From: Bin87 sp965116785
Lineage (GTDB): Bacteria > Chloroflexota > Dehalococcoidia > Lucifugimonadales > UBA3495
DNA length: 64,000 bases
Assembly (NCBI GenBank): GCA_965116785.1
Contig: OZ220731.1
Location: 4,237,395-4,301,394 of the forward strand
Direction: 5' to 3'
In this document: positions 18,701 through 29,500 of the stretch, piece after piece
How the letters are laid out: the number at the start of each line of letters is the position of its first letter
Position numbering within the stretch: position 1 is the stretch's first letter
Notes under the pieces: generated by a model
Database searches by the model: none
What the model saw: the letters and a program-made list of their open reading frames with translations, nothing else
What the model was told of the DNA's origin: nothing
Position numbers and translations under genes: made by a program

Positions 18701-20233
18701 GGCGTCCACCAGGGTGAAGCCGGCCAGCGGGCCGGGCAAGGTTTCCGCCACGTCGGTCACGGTGACGTTGACCGTGACGGTGGCTGTGCCGCCGTTGCCG
18801 TCGTCGGCCTGCACGGTCAGCGTGTAGGATGGGGTTGTCTCGTGATCCAGCGTTCCCGCCGTGGTGACGGCCCCGCTGCTCCCGTCGATGGCGAACTTGC
18901 CGCCGCCGTTGCCCGACTCGATGGTGTAGGTCAAGCTGTCGTCGCTGTCCGCGTCGGTTGCAGAGACGGTTCCCACGGCGGTTCCCGTGGCCGTGTCCTC
19001 CGCTACCGAGAAGTTGTACGTCGCGCTGCTGAACTCCGGCGCGCGGTTGGGCCGAGTGATGGTGAACGAGACCTCCAGCGTCCCCAGCTCGTCGCCGGCC
19101 AGGTTCCCGTCCGCGTAGGCCGTCGCCGTCAGGGTGTAGCTCCCCGCCGGCAGAGACGCGCCGTCCAGCGCGTCCGCGCCGCCGTCGCCGTACAGCGAGT
19201 AGGGCGCCAGGTTCTCCGTCCGCGAGACCGTCTTCGCTCCGCTCAGCGACAGCTCCACGCTGCCCACGCTCTCGCCGACCGCCAGGTCCGCGCGGATGCC
19301 GTAGCTGCCGCCGTCGGGGTCGGCAACCTCCACGCTGGAACCGGCGGTGAGCGTGGCCAGCACGGACTGGTCCGAAGCGTCCACCAGGGTGAATCCGGTC
19401 AGCGGACCCGTCGTCGCCTCCGCCACGTCGGTCACGGTGACGTTGACCGTGGCCGTTGCCGTGCCGCCGTTGCCGTCGTCCGCTTGCACCGTCAGCGCGT
19501 AGGACGAGTCGGTCTCGTAATCCAGGGTTCCCGCCGTGGTGATGGCTCCCGCAGAGCTGATGGCGAACTTGCCGTCGCCGTTGCCCGCCGTAATGCTGTA
19601 GGTCAGGCCGTCGTCGTCGGCATCAGTGGCCGACACGCTGCCCACGGCGGTTCCAACGGCCGCGTCTTCCGCCACGGAGAAGTTGTACGTCGCGCTGCCG
19701 AAGACCGGGGCGCGGTTGGTCTGGGCTATCGTGAAGGACACTTCCAGCGTTCCCAACTCGTCGCCGCCCAGGCTACTCTCGGCGTAGGCCGTCGCCGTCA
19801 GGGTGTAGCTCCCCGCCGGCAGAGACTCGCCGTCCAGGTGTCGGGTTGCGCCGCTTCGATGGTCGCCGTACAGCGAGTAGGGCGCCAGGTTCTCCGTCCT
19901 GGGGCCGACTGACTTGGCCCCGCTCAACTCCAGGCTCACGCTGCCCACCGTCTCGCCGTCGGCCAGGTTGGCGCGGATGCCGTAGCTGCCACCGTCCGGA
20001 TCGGCCAGTTCCACGCTGGCCCCGTCGGTCAGCGTCGCCAACACCGACTGATCCGAGGCGTCCACCAGGGTGAACCCGGCCAGGGGGTCCGCTCCCGGTT
20101 CCTGGGCCAGCGCCGGCAGCGCGTGGATCAGAGCCATCGCCACCGCCGTGGCTGCCAGCAGTACAATTGCCGCCGTGACCATCGGCCTGGCGTTCAATAC
20201 GTTCATCGCTGCGTTGCTTATATTCCACGCCAT
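15760..20233 (-). pseudogene. P2: giant secreted propeller/cadherin protein, frameshifted
   Basis: Start ATG at 20233 (MAWN..., with GAGGGA upstream), signal peptide ending ALPALAQ. It has the same architecture as P1: module, cadherin, module, cadherin, module, five WSDG repeats, two cadherin-like domains, five WSDG repeats, C-terminal cadherin-like domain ending TVTRAPS. The frame breaks near 18161-18166: the sequence reads GACCCAC where P1 and P5 read GACACCCAC, a 2-nt deletion inside the first WSDG repeat. The upstream part then runs out of frame to 17735, while the downstream part remains open. The remaining 4474 bp would encode 1491 aa if the two bases were restored. The rest shows no decay, so this is a recent mutation, a slippage-type variant or an assembly error. 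Confidence 0.8.
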
Positions 20234-20303
20234 GATGCCGCGCTTCCCTCGCTGATTGTCTATACGATGTGCGACCATGCAACTGATCCGTGCGCTGTCG
20301 CGG

Positions 20304-20357
20304 GGTAATATAACGAAAATTGAACGCCATTTTATATAGTATAGCCATGTAGCTATA
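20304..20357 (-). promoter_or_regulatory. P2 promoter region
   Basis: GGTAATATAACGAAA at 20304-20318, 71-85 bp upstream of the start, and CATGTAGCTATA at 20346-20357, 42 bp further. Box 2 here is part of a TATAGC-CATGTA-GCTATA palindrome. Confidence 0.5.
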
Positions 20358-20427
20358 TATGAACTATAGTATCATTAGTATGTCAATATACGCCGCCGGG
20401 CAGGCCAGGCGCGAACGGCGACAAACA

Positions 20428-20453
20428 GGGGCGGCGCATCCCAACGCCGCCCC
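20428..20453 (-). terminator. Hairpin terminator of P3
   Basis: GGGGCGGCG / CGCCGCCCC 9-bp perfect stem, 8-nt loop, about 110 bp past the P3 stop. It is followed in the transcript direction by TGTTTGTCG. Confidence 0.6.
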
Positions 20454-20563
20454 GCAGGGTTCCGGTATGCCGGGCGTGCCGGCTTTGAGGGCCTGGCCTG
20501 CCGCTGCGGCGCAGTCAGTCCGAACCGCAGGTAGTGGCAATCCCCGGAGTCTATCGCGCTTCG

Positions 20564-23500
20564 CTACTCGCGTAGGGAGCCGCTTTGGGGGCTATACGAG
20601 ATGTGGCATTGGTTGCTGTGGCAGGGATCCAACACGCCCGTCATCCAGGAGCCGTAGGTGCCATCGGTGTAAACGTGCCTCACCCGGTACGAGGTCACCC
20701 CGGCCCGGAAGTAGCGGTCCACGAATATCGTGTTGAATTTTCCATCGATCTCGTATACGCGGATTTCCGTACCGCCCGCGCCCCTCGTGGTTCGCTCCAC
20801 CTCGTAACCGGACGCAGAACCGGTGCCGCCAAAAAACCAGGATAGCCAGAAATCTCTGTCGTCCGTCCTCCGGAAGTGGAAGTTCCCGGCGGTCTTATGG
20901 GTCGTCGCGCCGAATTTACGGGTTGTCCGATTCGCCGAGTTTTCCGAAACGGTAAACCTGATCTCGGAATAGCCAACTTCGGAGGCCCAGTCTCCGTGGA
21001 TGATCGGTATGACCATCAAGTCGTAGGTGCGTTCCGGAGAAAGGTTTTCCAGCACGTAGCTGGTGTCCTTGGTCCGCGTGCTGAGCACCAGGATCCGGAA
21101 CGAGCCAGCCCTCAGTTTCGAGTCGAGGATCAGGTATCCCTCCACGTCCTCGTCCTCGAAAGGCATGTCCCACTCCAGCTTCAACGAATCGTGGGTGATT
21201 TCGGTCGCCCTCAGGTTGGTTGTGAAAATGCGGCTGCCAACGGTGACGATGTGCACCGAGGAATAGACGTCCCCGTCCCCGGTCTCCAGCTTCATCCGGT
21301 AGCGGTAGTCCTCGTATGGCTGCACGTGGGGGTCATTGAAGGACGTGAAGGACGTGGTGGAGGCGTGGATGTCGGTCCAAGTGGTTCCCCGGTCCTCCGA
21401 CCTCTGCAACACGTAACGGGTTACCGTCGAGCTGCCGGCGTCGGGCAGATCCCACTCCAGGGCGATGCGGTCCAGGTCGCGGCTGCTGCTGAAGGTGTCG
21501 TCATTTTCGTACACCACGCTGTCAAGAGGGTCGGGGAAGACCGGCAAATCCGGCGCTTGCCAGTGCCTTTCGCCCCACCTCCTGAAGAGGAATTCGGTCC
21601 AACGGGTGTACCAGGTCGCCGGGTCCAGGTGGAAGCGCAGCGTGTAATCGGCTTCTGCGCTCGCGTTGGATGAGTCCCGGTGCACTCTCACGTAGTACTT
21701 GCCCGGCTCCAGGACATGGCGCATCCACTCGCCGCCGGTTCCGCTTGATGCCGAGGTGTGCAGGGTGCGACCGTACTCGCTGATCAGGTCCACGTCGAAA
21801 TTGCTGTCCAGCCCGGTCAGGCCGACGCCCACGTCCTTCTCCTCGTCGATGGTGAACTCGAAGAAGTGCTCGTGGACGTCCTCGGCCATGGTGACTTCGC
21901 GCCGCTGCTCACTCTTGGCCGCTTTGGTCACGTCCAGGGTCCCGCTGACCGTCGGCGCGTAGTCCGGGTTGAACAGGCCGAACTTGAACTTGTACAGATT
22001 GTTGTCGTCGTCAAGGCTGGAGACGTGGATGTAGTACGTCCCGGCATCTTCCAGGAGCAGCTTGATGGGGGTGCCGTTGGCCAGGCCGGTGGAGGCGGCC
22101 AGCTCCTTCCCTTCGGAGTCTTTCAGGCTCAGGCTTGCGTTCACCTCGCGGTTGGGCTGATAGTCGATTTCGTAGTGCAGTCCCTCCTGACCCACCTCAA
22201 GGCTGAGCTTGACCAGTTTTCTTCCGTCGATGGTGAACTTGAAGTAGTCGGAGCCGTCTCCCTCGCCCCGGTCCAGCATACCGAAGAAGTATTTCGATAT
22301 GTTCTCCACCTCGCTTACGTCGAGTCCCTCCGCTCCCGAGCTCTCGTCGTTCGCGTTGGTTTCCTCCTCCAGCCAGTATTCCACGGCAATTTTCCATTCC
22401 TTGGTTGGAGGGCAGCTGCCAGGACAGTAAAGTTGGCCGGGAGGCGCCCATGACACGAGATAGTAGGTTCCCGCGTCCAGCGTCGCGCCGAGATAGTGGG
22501 GGATGACGCTGCTGTTGGGGTGCTTGGGCCGGCTCCTGACCAGCACGTTGCCCCTCTCGTCTCGCACGTCGAAAATTAATCTGTACCATTCGGAGTCTGT
22601 GTCTCTGGGGAAGTACTCGTTGGGCCATCCACCGGTTTTGACTTCAAACGAGACCTGAGAGGCGCTGTCGAGGGTGAATATGTACACCGGTACTACAGGC
22701 GAGACCTCCTTGACCGTGCTGACTTCCATCGCGTCCCAGTACGTGTGCCATTTCCTCTGGGGCGCCTCGGCAACGTCCAGTTCCGTCGCGTCGTCGAACA
22801 CGGGTTCGACGGGAGTCGTGACGCTGACCGAGTTCGACGGCGCGGTCAGGCTCTTTCCGGCGATTCCCTTGACCTGGTACTCGTAGGTCGTCTCGGCTTC
22901 GACGCTATTGTCTTCGTAGTAGGTCGAAGTTGACGAGGTGTTGGCCACGAGAATGCGGAATGCACCCGCCTGGTCAACGCCTTCTTCCCGCCTCAGTATC
23001 TGGTAGCCGGTGGGAGTTATCTCTACGGGCGCAGTCCAATCAAGGCTTACGGTTTCGGGATCCAGGAGGTCGGCCTCAAGGCCAGTGGGGCCGGGCTGGC
23101 CCGTGACGTCGCTTCCGTCCGACTTGGAGAAATCAAACGCAGCATCGGTGGTCAGAGAAATCCCCTGGCTGCGGTAAGTCCCCGTGCCCGTGACCAGGCG
23201 CACGTCATACACGTAATCGGCGCCGGCCTCCACGTCGCCATCCGTGTACTGGTATTTCCCACCCCCTTCCTGCCACTCCAGGCGTTCAGCGCCTTCGGCC
23301 ATTGCGGGAGCGCGACCGACCTCGAGGCGGTCCACCTGCACCCAGTCCGGCTGGTCAGGCATGGTCCAGAGCAGGAGCACGCTCTCGGAAGTCACGAAAC
23401 CCTGCAAGTCGGTGGGCAACGCCGGCGGATCCGAGTGCGTGGTCAGGCGGAGCACGTCGGAGAAAGCTATGCTTGCATCGGTATAGAGGCTCACGCGAGA

Positions 23501-26242
23501 GCGGTACTCCACACCCGGGGATAGTCCGGCGACAACTCGCTCCCAGTTGCTGGACTGCGATTCGTCCAGGGCGCTGGCCACCAGACCCGGATAAATGATG
23601 GCGCCGTCTGTCCCGGCCACCTCCAGCAGCATCCCCGTCACGCTCACACCCTCGGGCTGAGCGGGCGCCTCCCAACTGAGAATGACACTCTCATGGGTAA
23701 CGTTGCCGGCCAGATTGACCGGTGGATTCGGCGCCGGCGCCGCGGGGGGCGGGGTAGGGGCGGGCTCCGTCAGGCGGTCGGGCACGGGCACGTCGCTGAA
23801 ATCCCAATTCTGGTTCCACAGAATGCCGTAATCCGACCAACCGGAGGCGTCGACGTTGTTCACCGCCTGCACCTCGAAGGCGTAGTACCTCAGGTTTGGC
23901 GACAGGTTCCGCACGATGGCGCGCGAGCCGTCAAACTCGATCTCGATACCCTGTCCGGGCAACACCACGTAGCGCGCTCTACCGTTGTCCCATAACCGCA
24001 CCTCGTAGTATTGCGCCCGGTCAATGTCCTCCCAGTCCACTTCGAAAATCCCGCTGTGCAAGGGAGTGATTTCCGGCGTGTCCGGCGTACCGGCTGGGGC
24101 CAGCCTGACGTTGGTGAGCACGTTCAATTGGTCCGAATATACGGCTTCGTCGGCGGTCTCCAGCTTCACCCGGAAGCGGTACCTTGTGTTCTCGGTCAGC
24201 CCGCTGCTGGTCACATTCCATCCGGTTGACCCGAAAGTGTCCAGGTCGGTTGCCACTGATTGAACGTGATCGAAACTGCCGGACCCTTCGGCCCGTTCCA
24301 GGTACATCTCTGAGACGGAAACCGCCGCCGGCTGCGCCGGCACCCGCCACGTGAGCGTCGCGCTCTGGTGAGTCAACGACTCCACCGACAAGTTAATCGG
24401 AGGGGCGACGGACGTGAGTGGATGGGTATTCTCCTGCGGCGGACTACTTGGCGTATTCGCTGACGCCTCGGTCACGCTGATGGTCACCGTGGCGGTGGCC
24501 GTACCCCCGTTGCCGTCGTCCGCCTGCATCGTCAGTGTGTAGGATGGCGTCGTCGCATGGTCCAACGCCCCCGCCGTGGTGATTGCGCCGCTGCTGCCGT
24601 CGATGGCGAACTTGCCGTCGCCATTGCCCGACTCGATGCTGTAGGTCAGCCCGTCGCTGTCGGCGTCGGTGGCGGAAACCGTTCCCACGGCGGTTCCGGT
24701 GGCCGCGTCATCGGCGATGGAGAAGTTGTAGGCCGCACCGCCGAACTCCGGGGCGGTGTTTTCAACGACCTCGGTCACCGTGACGTTCACCGTGGCGGTG
24801 TCCGTGCCGCCGTTGCCGTCGTCGGCCTGCACCGTCAGCGCGTAGGACGGCGTTGTAGCATGGTCCAGCGCTCCCGCCGTGGTGACGGCGCCGCTGCTGC
24901 CGTCGATGGCGAACTTGCCGTCGCCGTTGCCCGACTCGATGCTGTAGGTCAGCCCGTCGCTGTCCGCGTCGCTTGCAGAGACGGTTCCCACGGCGGTGCC
25001 GTTTGCCGCGTCTTCTGCCACCGAGAAGTTGTAGGTCGCGCTGCCGAACTGCGGCGAACGGTTGGCCTGGGTGACCGTGAAGGACATTTCCAGGGTTCCC
25101 AACTCGTCGCCGCCGAGATTGCTGTTCGCGTAGGCCGTGGCCGTCAGGGTGTAGCTGCCCGCGGGCAGGGTATCGCCGTTGAGGTCGTCTGCGCCGCCGT
25201 CTCCGTACAGCGAGTAGGGCGCCAGGTTCTCCGTCCGCGAGACCGTCTTGGCCCCGCTCAGTGCCAGTCGGACGCTGCCGATGTTGGCGTTTGCATCCAC
25301 GTCCGCCCGGATGCCGTAGCTGCCGCCGTCGGGATCGGCCAATTCCACGCTCGCGCCGTCGGTCAGCGCCGCCAGCATGGTCTGATCCGATGCGTCCACC
25401 AGGGTGAAACCGGTCAGCGGGCCGGGCGACGTCTCCTCCACGTCGGTCACGGTGACATTGACCGTGGCGGTGGCCGTGCCGCCGTTGCCGTCGTCGGCCT
25501 GCACCGTCAGCGCGTAGGACGGCGTTGTAGCATGGTCCAGCGCTCCCGTCGTGGTGATGGCGCCGCTGCTGCCATCCATGGCGAACTTGCCGTCGCCGTT
25601 GCCGGTCTCGATGCTGTAGGTCAGGCCGTCGTCGTCAGCATCCGTCGCCGACACGCTGCCCACGGCGGTTCCCGTGGCCGCGTCTTCCGCCACCGAGAAG
25701 CTGTACGTCGCGCTGCCGAAGACCGGCGCGCGGTTGGTCTGGGCTATCGTGAAGGACACTTCCAGCGTCCCCAATTCGTCGCCGCCCAGGCGACTCTCGG
25801 CGTAGGCCGTCGCGGTCAGGGTGTAGCTGCCCGCCGGCAGAGGCTCGCCGTCCAGCGCGTCCGCGCCGCCGTCGCCGTACAGCGAGTAGGGCGCCAGGTT
25901 CTCCGTCCTGGGGCCGACTGACTTGGCGCCGCTCAACTCCAGGCTGACGCTGCCCACGCTCTCGCCGTCGGCCAGGTCCGCGCGGATGCCGTAGCTGCCG
26001 CCGTTCGGGTCCGCCAGTTCCACGCTCGCCCCATCGGTCAGCGTCGCCAGTTCCGTCTGGTCCGAGGCGTCCACCAGGGTGAAGCCCGCCAGGGGGCCCG
26101 CTCCCGGCTCCTGGGCCAGCGCCGGCAGGGCGTAGAGCAGCGCCAGCGCCACCGCAACGGCCGCCACCAAGCCAATTGCCGCCATGGCCGACGGCCTGGC
26201 GTTGCGAGCTTTCATCGTTCCGTTGCTGGTCTGCGATGCCAT
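20564..26242 (-). CDS. P3: giant secreted Fn3/PPC/cadherin protein
   Basis: 1892 aa from ATG 26242 (MASQTSNGTM..., in-frame upstream codons to 26308 lack support). Signal peptide about 1-43. Order: LVDASDQ module, cadherin, module, two cadherins, about five Fn3 repeats (residues about 580-1080), three PPC-like beta domains (segments reading YFKFTIDG and HEHFFEFTIDEEKDVGVGL), then three C-terminal Fn3 repeats. There are no WSDG repeats, unlike its neighbours. The first ~490 codons align with P6 without gaps at a constant offset, and one 951-bp stretch appears identical. The product is exported; a binding or matrix role is inferred from the Fn3 and PPC folds. No protease or other catalytic motif is evident. 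Confidence 0.87.
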   Translation of the reverse strand: MASQTSNGTMKARNARPSAMAAIGLVAAVAVALALLYALPALAQEPGAGPLAGFTLVDASDQTELATLTDGASVELADPNGGSYGIRADLADGESVGSVSLELSGAKSVGPRTENLAPYSLYGDGGADALDGEPLPAGSYTLTATAYAESRLGGDELGTLEVSFTIAQTNRAPVFGSATYSFSVAEDAATGTAVGSVSATDADDDGLTYSIETGNGDGKFAMDGSSGAITTTGALDHATTPSYALTVQADDGNGGTATATVNVTVTDVEETSPGPLTGFTLVDASDQTMLAALTDGASVELADPDGGSYGIRADVDANANIGSVRLALSGAKTVSRTENLAPYSLYGDGGADDLNGDTLPAGSYTLTATAYANSNLGGDELGTLEMSFTVTQANRSPQFGSATYNFSVAEDAANGTAVGTVSASDADSDGLTYSIESGNGDGKFAIDGSSGAVTTAGALDHATTPSYALTVQADDGNGGTDTATVNVTVTEVVENTAPEFGGAAYNFSIADDAATGTAVGTVSATDADSDGLTYSIESGNGDGKFAIDGSSGAITTAGALDHATTPSYTLTMQADDGNGGTATATVTISVTEASANTPSSPPQENTHPLTSVAPPINLSVESLTHQSATLTWRVPAQPAAVSVSEMYLERAEGSGSFDHVQSVATDLDTFGSTGWNVTSSGLTENTRYRFRVKLETADEAVYSDQLNVLTNVRLAPAGTPDTPEITPLHSGIFEVDWEDIDRAQYYEVRLWDNGRARYVVLPGQGIEIEFDGSRAIVRNLSPNLRYYAFEVQAVNNVDASGWSDYGILWNQNWDFSDVPVPDRLTEPAPTPPPAAPAPNPPVNLAGNVTHESVILSWEAPAQPEGVSVTGMLLEVAGTDGAIIYPGLVASALDESQSSNWERVVAGLSPGVEYRSRVSLYTDASIAFSDVLRLTTHSDPPALPTDLQGFVTSESVLLLWTMPDQPDWVQVDRLEVGRAPAMAEGAERLEWQEGGGKYQYTDGDVEAGADYVYDVRLVTGTGTYRSQGISLTTDAAFDFSKSDGSDVTGQPGPTGLEADLLDPETVSLDWTAPVEITPTGYQILRREEGVDQAGAFRILVANTSSTSTYYEDNSVEAETTYEYQVKGIAGKSLTAPSNSVSVTTPVEPVFDDATELDVAEAPQRKWHTYWDAMEVSTVKEVSPVVPVYIFTLDSASQVSFEVKTGGWPNEYFPRDTDSEWYRLIFDVRDERGNVLVRSRPKHPNSSVIPHYLGATLDAGTYYLVSWAPPGQLYCPGSCPPTKEWKIAVEYWLEEETNANDESSGAEGLDVSEVENISKYFFGMLDRGEGDGSDYFKFTIDGRKLVKLSLEVGQEGLHYEIDYQPNREVNASLSLKDSEGKELAASTGLANGTPIKLLLEDAGTYYIHVSSLDDDNNLYKFKFGLFNPDYAPTVSGTLDVTKAAKSEQRREVTMAEDVHEHFFEFTIDEEKDVGVGLTGLDSNFDVDLISEYGRTLHTSASSGTGGEWMRHVLEPGKYYVRVHRDSSNASAEADYTLRFHLDPATWYTRWTEFLFRRWGERHWQAPDLPVFPDPLDSVVYENDDTFSSSRDLDRIALEWDLPDAGSSTVTRYVLQRSEDRGTTWTDIHASTTSFTSFNDPHVQPYEDYRYRMKLETGDGDVYSSVHIVTVGSRIFTTNLRATEITHDSLKLEWDMPFEDEDVEGYLILDSKLRAGSFRILVLSTRTKDTSYVLENLSPERTYDLMVIPIIHGDWASEVGYSEIRFTVSENSANRTTRKFGATTHKTAGNFHFRRTDDRDFWLSWFFGGTGSASGYEVERTTRGAGGTEIRVYEIDGKFNTIFVDRYFRAGVTSYRVRHVYTDGTYGSWMTGVLDPCHSNQCHISYSPQSGSLRE
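24771..25721. repeat. 951-bp segment shared with P6 (39635-40585)
   Basis: Every stretch I compared is identical and the offset (14864) is constant, so there are no indels. It covers two cadherin repeats and one LVDASDQ module. Flanks diverge abruptly on the left (Fn3 in P6, cadherin in P3) and partly on the right. Confidence 0.8.
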
Positions 26243-26313
26243 GATGCCACGTATCCCTCGCTGATTTTCGTTACGACGTACGACTATGCACACGGATTCG
26301 TGCAGCATTGCGG

Positions 26314-26366
26314 GACAATATAACGAAAAGTGAACGGCATATATATAGTATTAGTATGTATTTATA
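26314..26366 (-). promoter_or_regulatory. P3 promoter region (variant boxes)
   Basis: GACAATATAACGAAA at 26314-26328, a one-base variant of the family box, with GTATGTATTTATA about 40 bp upstream (26354-26366), a degenerate box 2. Confidence 0.4.
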
Positions 26367-26436
26367 TATGATTATTCGTATTATTAGTATGTCAATACAT
26401 GCCGTCGGGCAAGACCGGGCGCGACCGGCAACAAAC

Positions 26437-26464
26437 GGGGGCGGCGCGTCCCAACGCCGCCCCC
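26437..26464 (-). terminator. Hairpin terminator of P4
   Basis: GGGGGCGGCG / CGCCGCCCCC perfect 10-bp stem with 8-nt loop, 63 bp past the P4 stop; then CGTTTGTTG in transcript sense. Confidence 0.65.
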
Positions 26465-26526
26465 GCAGGGTTCCGGTATTGCCGGGCGTGCCGGCTTTTT
26501 GCGTTTGGCCTGCTGCTCCGGGGTCG

Positions 26527-29500
26527 TCAGCTCGAAGCACGGGTGATGGTTACCGTGTAGGCGTAGGTGTCGGTCCCGTTGGGCGCCGTCACCGTGATGG
26601 TGATCACGTTCTCACCCGTGGCCAGGTTCACTTGGTAGCCATCAGTCCCACCGTCGAAGTCGTTGAGCTTGATGCCCCCGCCTTCGTCGGTGGCGCTGAT
26701 GGCCACGGCCGCCAAGCCGTCGGTGAAGGCCTGCTCATACGTGATGGTGGTCACGTCAACGTCGTTGGCGACCTCGGCGGTGTAGTTGGGCCGGCCGTGG
26801 ATGAAGTGGCCGAAGTCCACGTCGCTCAGCTCCAGGGAGAACAGCTTGGCGTTGGGCGGCAGCGCGTAGGCGTAGATCGAGGTCGGCGAACCGGACCACT
26901 TGGTGCTGAGCACCCACATGGTCCTGCCGTCGGACCACATGCCACCGGGGCGGGTCATTCCGTCCTCGCCCACCGGGATATCCATGCCCGGCACCCGCTC
27001 TCCGTCGGCGAGGCGGTGGGCCTCCAGACGGGACGCGGAGTTGTCCCAGTTGGACACCACCCACAGCAGGGTGCCGTCGGACCACAGGTTGAAGGAGCCT
27101 TTCTCGTGGTAATTCCCCCAGTCGGTTCCGGTGGTGTTAATGGGGATGTCCGCGGTTGACTTCCGGGCCTTGGTCTCAAAGTCGTAGGCTTTGAGCACGC
27201 CTCCGACCAACCTGGCGGTGCCGCCGGAATCATCCTCGATCCACGAGGCCCAGAAGGTCTCGCCATCGGACCAGATGTCGCGGACGCCCCGCCAACCGTC
27301 CTCATCGAGGAAGCTCTCTCCGTCCAGGACAGACACCGGATTGTAGGACTGGGCGTCAATCGCGTCAACCACTGTACTGGACCACGGTTCAGTACCCGTG
27401 ATCCACATCGTGTCGCCGTCGGACCAGAGTCCCGTTTCCACCCAGTTCCACGGGTTAACGGTGCGCCGGTAGTCCTTCCCCGACCTGCGCGCTCCGGTAT
27501 CGAGATCGTAGGCGTAGATGGTGATGTCCTGGTTGCTCGGCGTCCACAGCGTCTCGCCGTCGGACCAGATGTCGTGGGGCTCCTTTCTTCGGATATTGCC
27601 GGCTGGAATATCCTTGTCGGAGTCCCGGGATATGGCTCGGAAGCGCAGGGTGTAGGTCTGCGTGGCGGAGCCGTCCTGGGAATCCACCCTGACGTCAATA
27701 ACCGCGTTGATTTCGCCGTCCAGGGCAACCTGGTGGCCGTTGGTGTGATCGTCGTCGTTATCGTCCGGCGTTATCGTAACCGTCGCGCCGGTGTGGTTGG
27801 GCTTGGCGAGCACCCTGGTGGTCAGCCCATGCACGATCTGATGAGTGGTCATCGTGTACCGGTACTCGGTAACCGCGCTGTCGAAGGTCGGGCTCATCGT
27901 GACATCCTCCGTGCTCAGGGAGGACAGCGTAGCGTCGTCCGACAGGGTCCCGGTGGTGCCTTCCAGCTGGGTCAGCGTCAGGGTGTAGTCACGCGAACCA
28001 TGGGCGTTGGTGACCGTGACGGTGATGGTGGTCACGCCGTTGCGCACCAGGTTCACCTCGTGCCGTTGAGTGTTGCGTACGGCGTCTCTGGGGGTAATCT
28101 CTACGGTTGCATCATCCGCGTAAGCGTCTGCGGCCACCGTAACCCGCGTGATGTCACCGGCCACGTTGCGGGAGTATTCTGTAATCTCAGGAGAGAAGGC
28201 GTCCAGGTTCACCCCGCTCACCGCCAGGCTCTTCAGCCGGGTGTCGGTGGGCAGTTCGTACACGAACACCTTGTCGCTGTAGGCGTCCGCCACCCACATT
28301 TTGGTGCCGTTCGACCATATTCCCCGAGGCCGGAGATTCTCCGTTGACGTATTGAAGTCCAGGTGCGGCGCCCGCTGCCAGCCGTCCAGCGTGTAGGCGT
28401 ACACCTTCTGGTCGTGGCCCTCGTAAACTACGTCCTCCGGGTTGTCGATATAGTTTCCAAACCTGTCCGATACCCACATGGTAGTGCCGTCCGACCACAA
28501 GCCCACCGGGTTGTTGTTCCCGCCGCTGGTGAGCAGCGTCTTCACGTGGGCCTGGGTTTCCAGGTTGTGGACGTAGATCCTGGTCCGGACGAACTCGGCG
28601 ATGTACATGTTCTCGCCGTCGGACCACAAGCCCACCGGAGTCCGGGCCTTCTCATTCGGGGCTCCGAGGTCGTCAAAGTCCTCGTCAGATTTGCGGTCTC
28701 CGGCGGCGAAGGCAGGGACGTCGTTGCCGACGTCGTCATTGCGGTGGTAGGCAAGCACGGCGTCGATGCGCCCGGCGGAAGCCCACACCGTATCATCGTT
28801 CATCCAGATGCCGGTGGCGGTATCCCGCAGTTCTACGAGATATGGATCGGACATATCGGGGATGTCAAGTTCAATGTCCTTGTCGGCGACACGGGTGCCG
28901 GTGCCCAGGACGTAAGCGTACAGATTCGCATACCAGTCGCCCGATTCCAGGGCCGACACCCACAGGGTGTCGCCGTCGGACCACAGGCCGTGGGGCCGCA
29001 GGTATTCCACCGACACCGTACCCACCGTGGCGCCGCCGGCGTTCCTTTGCGCCATCGCTGCTCGGCCAACAGCGCCGGCTGCGTCCTGCGACAGCTCCGA
29101 CTGGGGATCCGGGACGGGTTCGGACGCAGACTTCATGAAACGGACATAGGACACGCCGTCGGCGGTGGTGCCGTGCTCAAGGGCCGAAACAGGCGGCTCC
29201 GAGACCGTGAATGACGCTTCCAACGTCCCCAACTCGTCGCCACCCAGGTCACTCTCCGCGTAGGCCGTGGCCGTCAGGGTGTAGCCGCCGGCCGGCAGCG
29301 ACGCGCCGTCCAGTCCGTCCGCTTCGCTGTAGCCATACAGTGAGTACGGCGCCGCGTTCTCCGTCCGAGAGACGCTCTTGGCGCCGCTGAGCGACAACTC
29401 CACGCTGCCGATGGTGGCCTCCGTGTCCACGCCGGCGCGGACGGCGTAACTCCCGCCGTCCGGGTCCGCAAGCTCCACGCTCGCCCCGTCGGTCAGCGTC